Assembly (NCBI RefSeq): GCF_013911085.1
Contig: NZ_JACERN010000046.1
Span: 124,001-188,000 of the forward strand
Reading direction: 5' to 3'
DNA: 64,000 nt
DNA from: Aquitalea aquatica
Lineage (GTDB): Bacteria > Pseudomonadota > Gammaproteobacteria > Burkholderiales > Chromobacteriaceae
Shown here: one piece after another, positions 63,219-64,000 of the stretch
Position numbering within the stretch: position 1 is the stretch's first letter
How the letters are laid out: every line of letters begins with the position of its first letter
Notes under the pieces: model-generated
What the model saw: the letters and a program-made list of their open reading frames with translations, nothing else
Database searches by the model: none
Told to the model about the DNA's origin: nothing
Position numbers and translations under genes: made by a program

Positions 63219-64000
63219 TTACAGCCGGTACTGGCTGAGAGTGCTGATTTGCTGACGGGCCAGCTCATCCAGATGACGGGCACTGCTGGCGGCTTCCTGT
63301 GCTGCGCTGGAAGACTCTTCGGTCATCTGGGCAATCTGCTCCACTTGTACGGCAATATTGTTGGTGGCCTTGCCCTGCTCGGTGATGGCATCGGAGATTT
63401 CACTGACCATGTGCACGGTATTGCCGGTGGCGTCCCCAATCTGCTTGATGGCGCCATCAGCATGATCGGCGCGGCTGACGCCGTTGCGTACCAGCTCTTC
63501 GGCCGAGTGCATCTGCTCGGTGGCCTGGCGTGAGCGATCACGCATGGCGGTAATGGTTGAGGAAATTTCCTGGGTAGAGCTGCTGGTGCGTTCGGCCAGC
63601 TTGCGCACTTCGTCGGCCACCACGGCAAAACCACGGCCCATTTCACCGGCACGGGCGGCTTCGATGGCGGCATTCAGGGCCAGCAGATTGGTCTGGTCGG
63701 CAATATCCTTGATGACGCCCACCACGGTATCGACCTGCGCGCTGTAGTTATCCAGCTCGCGAATGCTGCCAGCTGCGCTGTCAACCGCATGGGAAATCTC
63801 GCGGATATCGCTGATGGTTTGCGAGATGGTGCTGGATCCCTGCTGGGCCAGTGTGCCGGCATTGTGGGCCAGATCACGCGACTCGCCCGCACGGTTGGCT
63901 ACATGGTTGATGCTGACCGTCATCTGTTCGATGGTGGCCGCCATGCTGGCGGAGGAGGCTGATTGCGAGTCGGCGGCAGCGGCGACCTGGGTAGCCGTCT
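63219..64000 (-). CDS. Methyl-accepting chemotaxis protein, C-terminal part (5' end outside window)
   Basis: At least 260 residues of a chemoreceptor signalling domain, open to the right edge. It has the hairpin tip [35 protein letters not shown] and methylation helices with repeated Gln/Glu/Ala/Ser. The C-terminus is STLSQYRL, with no CheR-docking pentapeptide. It is very similar to the receptor at 15013-16632 in the signalling domain. Sensor domain and ligand are not visible. Confidence 0.95.
   Translation of the reverse strand, partial: TATQVAAAADSQSASSASMAATIEQMTVSINHVANRAGESRDLAHNAGTLAQQGSSTISQTISDIREISHAVDSAAGSIRELDNYSAQVDTVVGVIKDIADQTNLLALNAAIEAARAGEMGRGFAVVADEVRKLAERTSSSTQEISSTITAMRDRSRQATEQMHSAEELVRNGVSRADHADGAIKQIGDATGNTVHMVSEISDAITEQGKATNNIAVQVEQIAQMTEESSSAAQEAASSARHLDELARQQISTLSQYRL

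Overview
The window looks like a chromosome segment of a betaproteobacterium, most likely from the Neisseriales (Chromobacteriaceae type: Chromobacterium, Aquitalea, Vogesella and relatives). This is inferred from gene content and order (bamE divergent from fur, rne divergent from rluC, a proteasome-like gene joined to hslO, lolC-lolD, a short metN), from GC-rich codon use and from motile, metabolically versatile gene content. No phage, plasmid, insertion sequence or CRISPR array was seen. Both ends cut genes: an ABC ATPase on the left and a chemoreceptor on the right.

Layout. 1-14.5 kb is housekeeping: an iron/heme-type ABC transporter behind dapB, bamE facing fur, the tRNA-dependent protein-tagging enzymes aat and bpt, pyrD, a minus-strand run from rluC through a HAD phosphatase, a Rieske protein, sppA and a MotD-like protein, then rne with a 519-base leader region. 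14.5-25 kb is the most distinctive part: tRNA-Asn, a chemoreceptor, a complete type I secretion operon (ABC protein, membrane fusion protein, TolC-like pore), and facing it a 1106-residue calpain-type cysteine protease with six cadherin-like repeats. The protease mRNA leader carries what reads as a cyclic-di-GMP-I (GEMM-I) riboswitch. 25-35.6 kb holds yggL, a GIY-YIG protein, rlmD, an L,D-transpeptidase, a proteasome homologue/Hsp33 pair, a polyamine-binding protein, ribA and a five-gene tRNA operon (four tRNA-Ala GGC plus tRNA-Glu). 35.6-46 kb holds hpnCDE for squalene, an SDR without its catalytic tyrosine, radA, a small sigma/anti-sigma pair, a Fur-controlled DUF2325 gene, an ABC1 kinase and an NlpC/P60 hydrolase. 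46-64 kb holds lolCD, an MscS channel joined to an orphan FixJ-type regulator, nudB, chrA, a PAP2 phosphatase, the rcnA/rcnR nickel-cobalt module with its operator, metNIQ, two glyoxalase-fold proteins, an HD hydrolase, the psuK-psuG pseudouridine pathway with a candidate self-operator, a DJ-1/PfpI protein and the end of a chemoreceptor.

How it fits together. The strongest candidate for an undescribed system is at 16.8-25.0 kb: a second-messenger riboswitch, a large repeat-bearing calpain-like protease without a signal peptide, and an adjacent dedicated exporter. This suggests cyclic-di-GMP-gated synthesis of a secreted or surface-anchored protease. Other regulatory units that can be read directly are the Fur box at DUF2325, the RcnR operator, and the inverted repeat over the psuK promoter.
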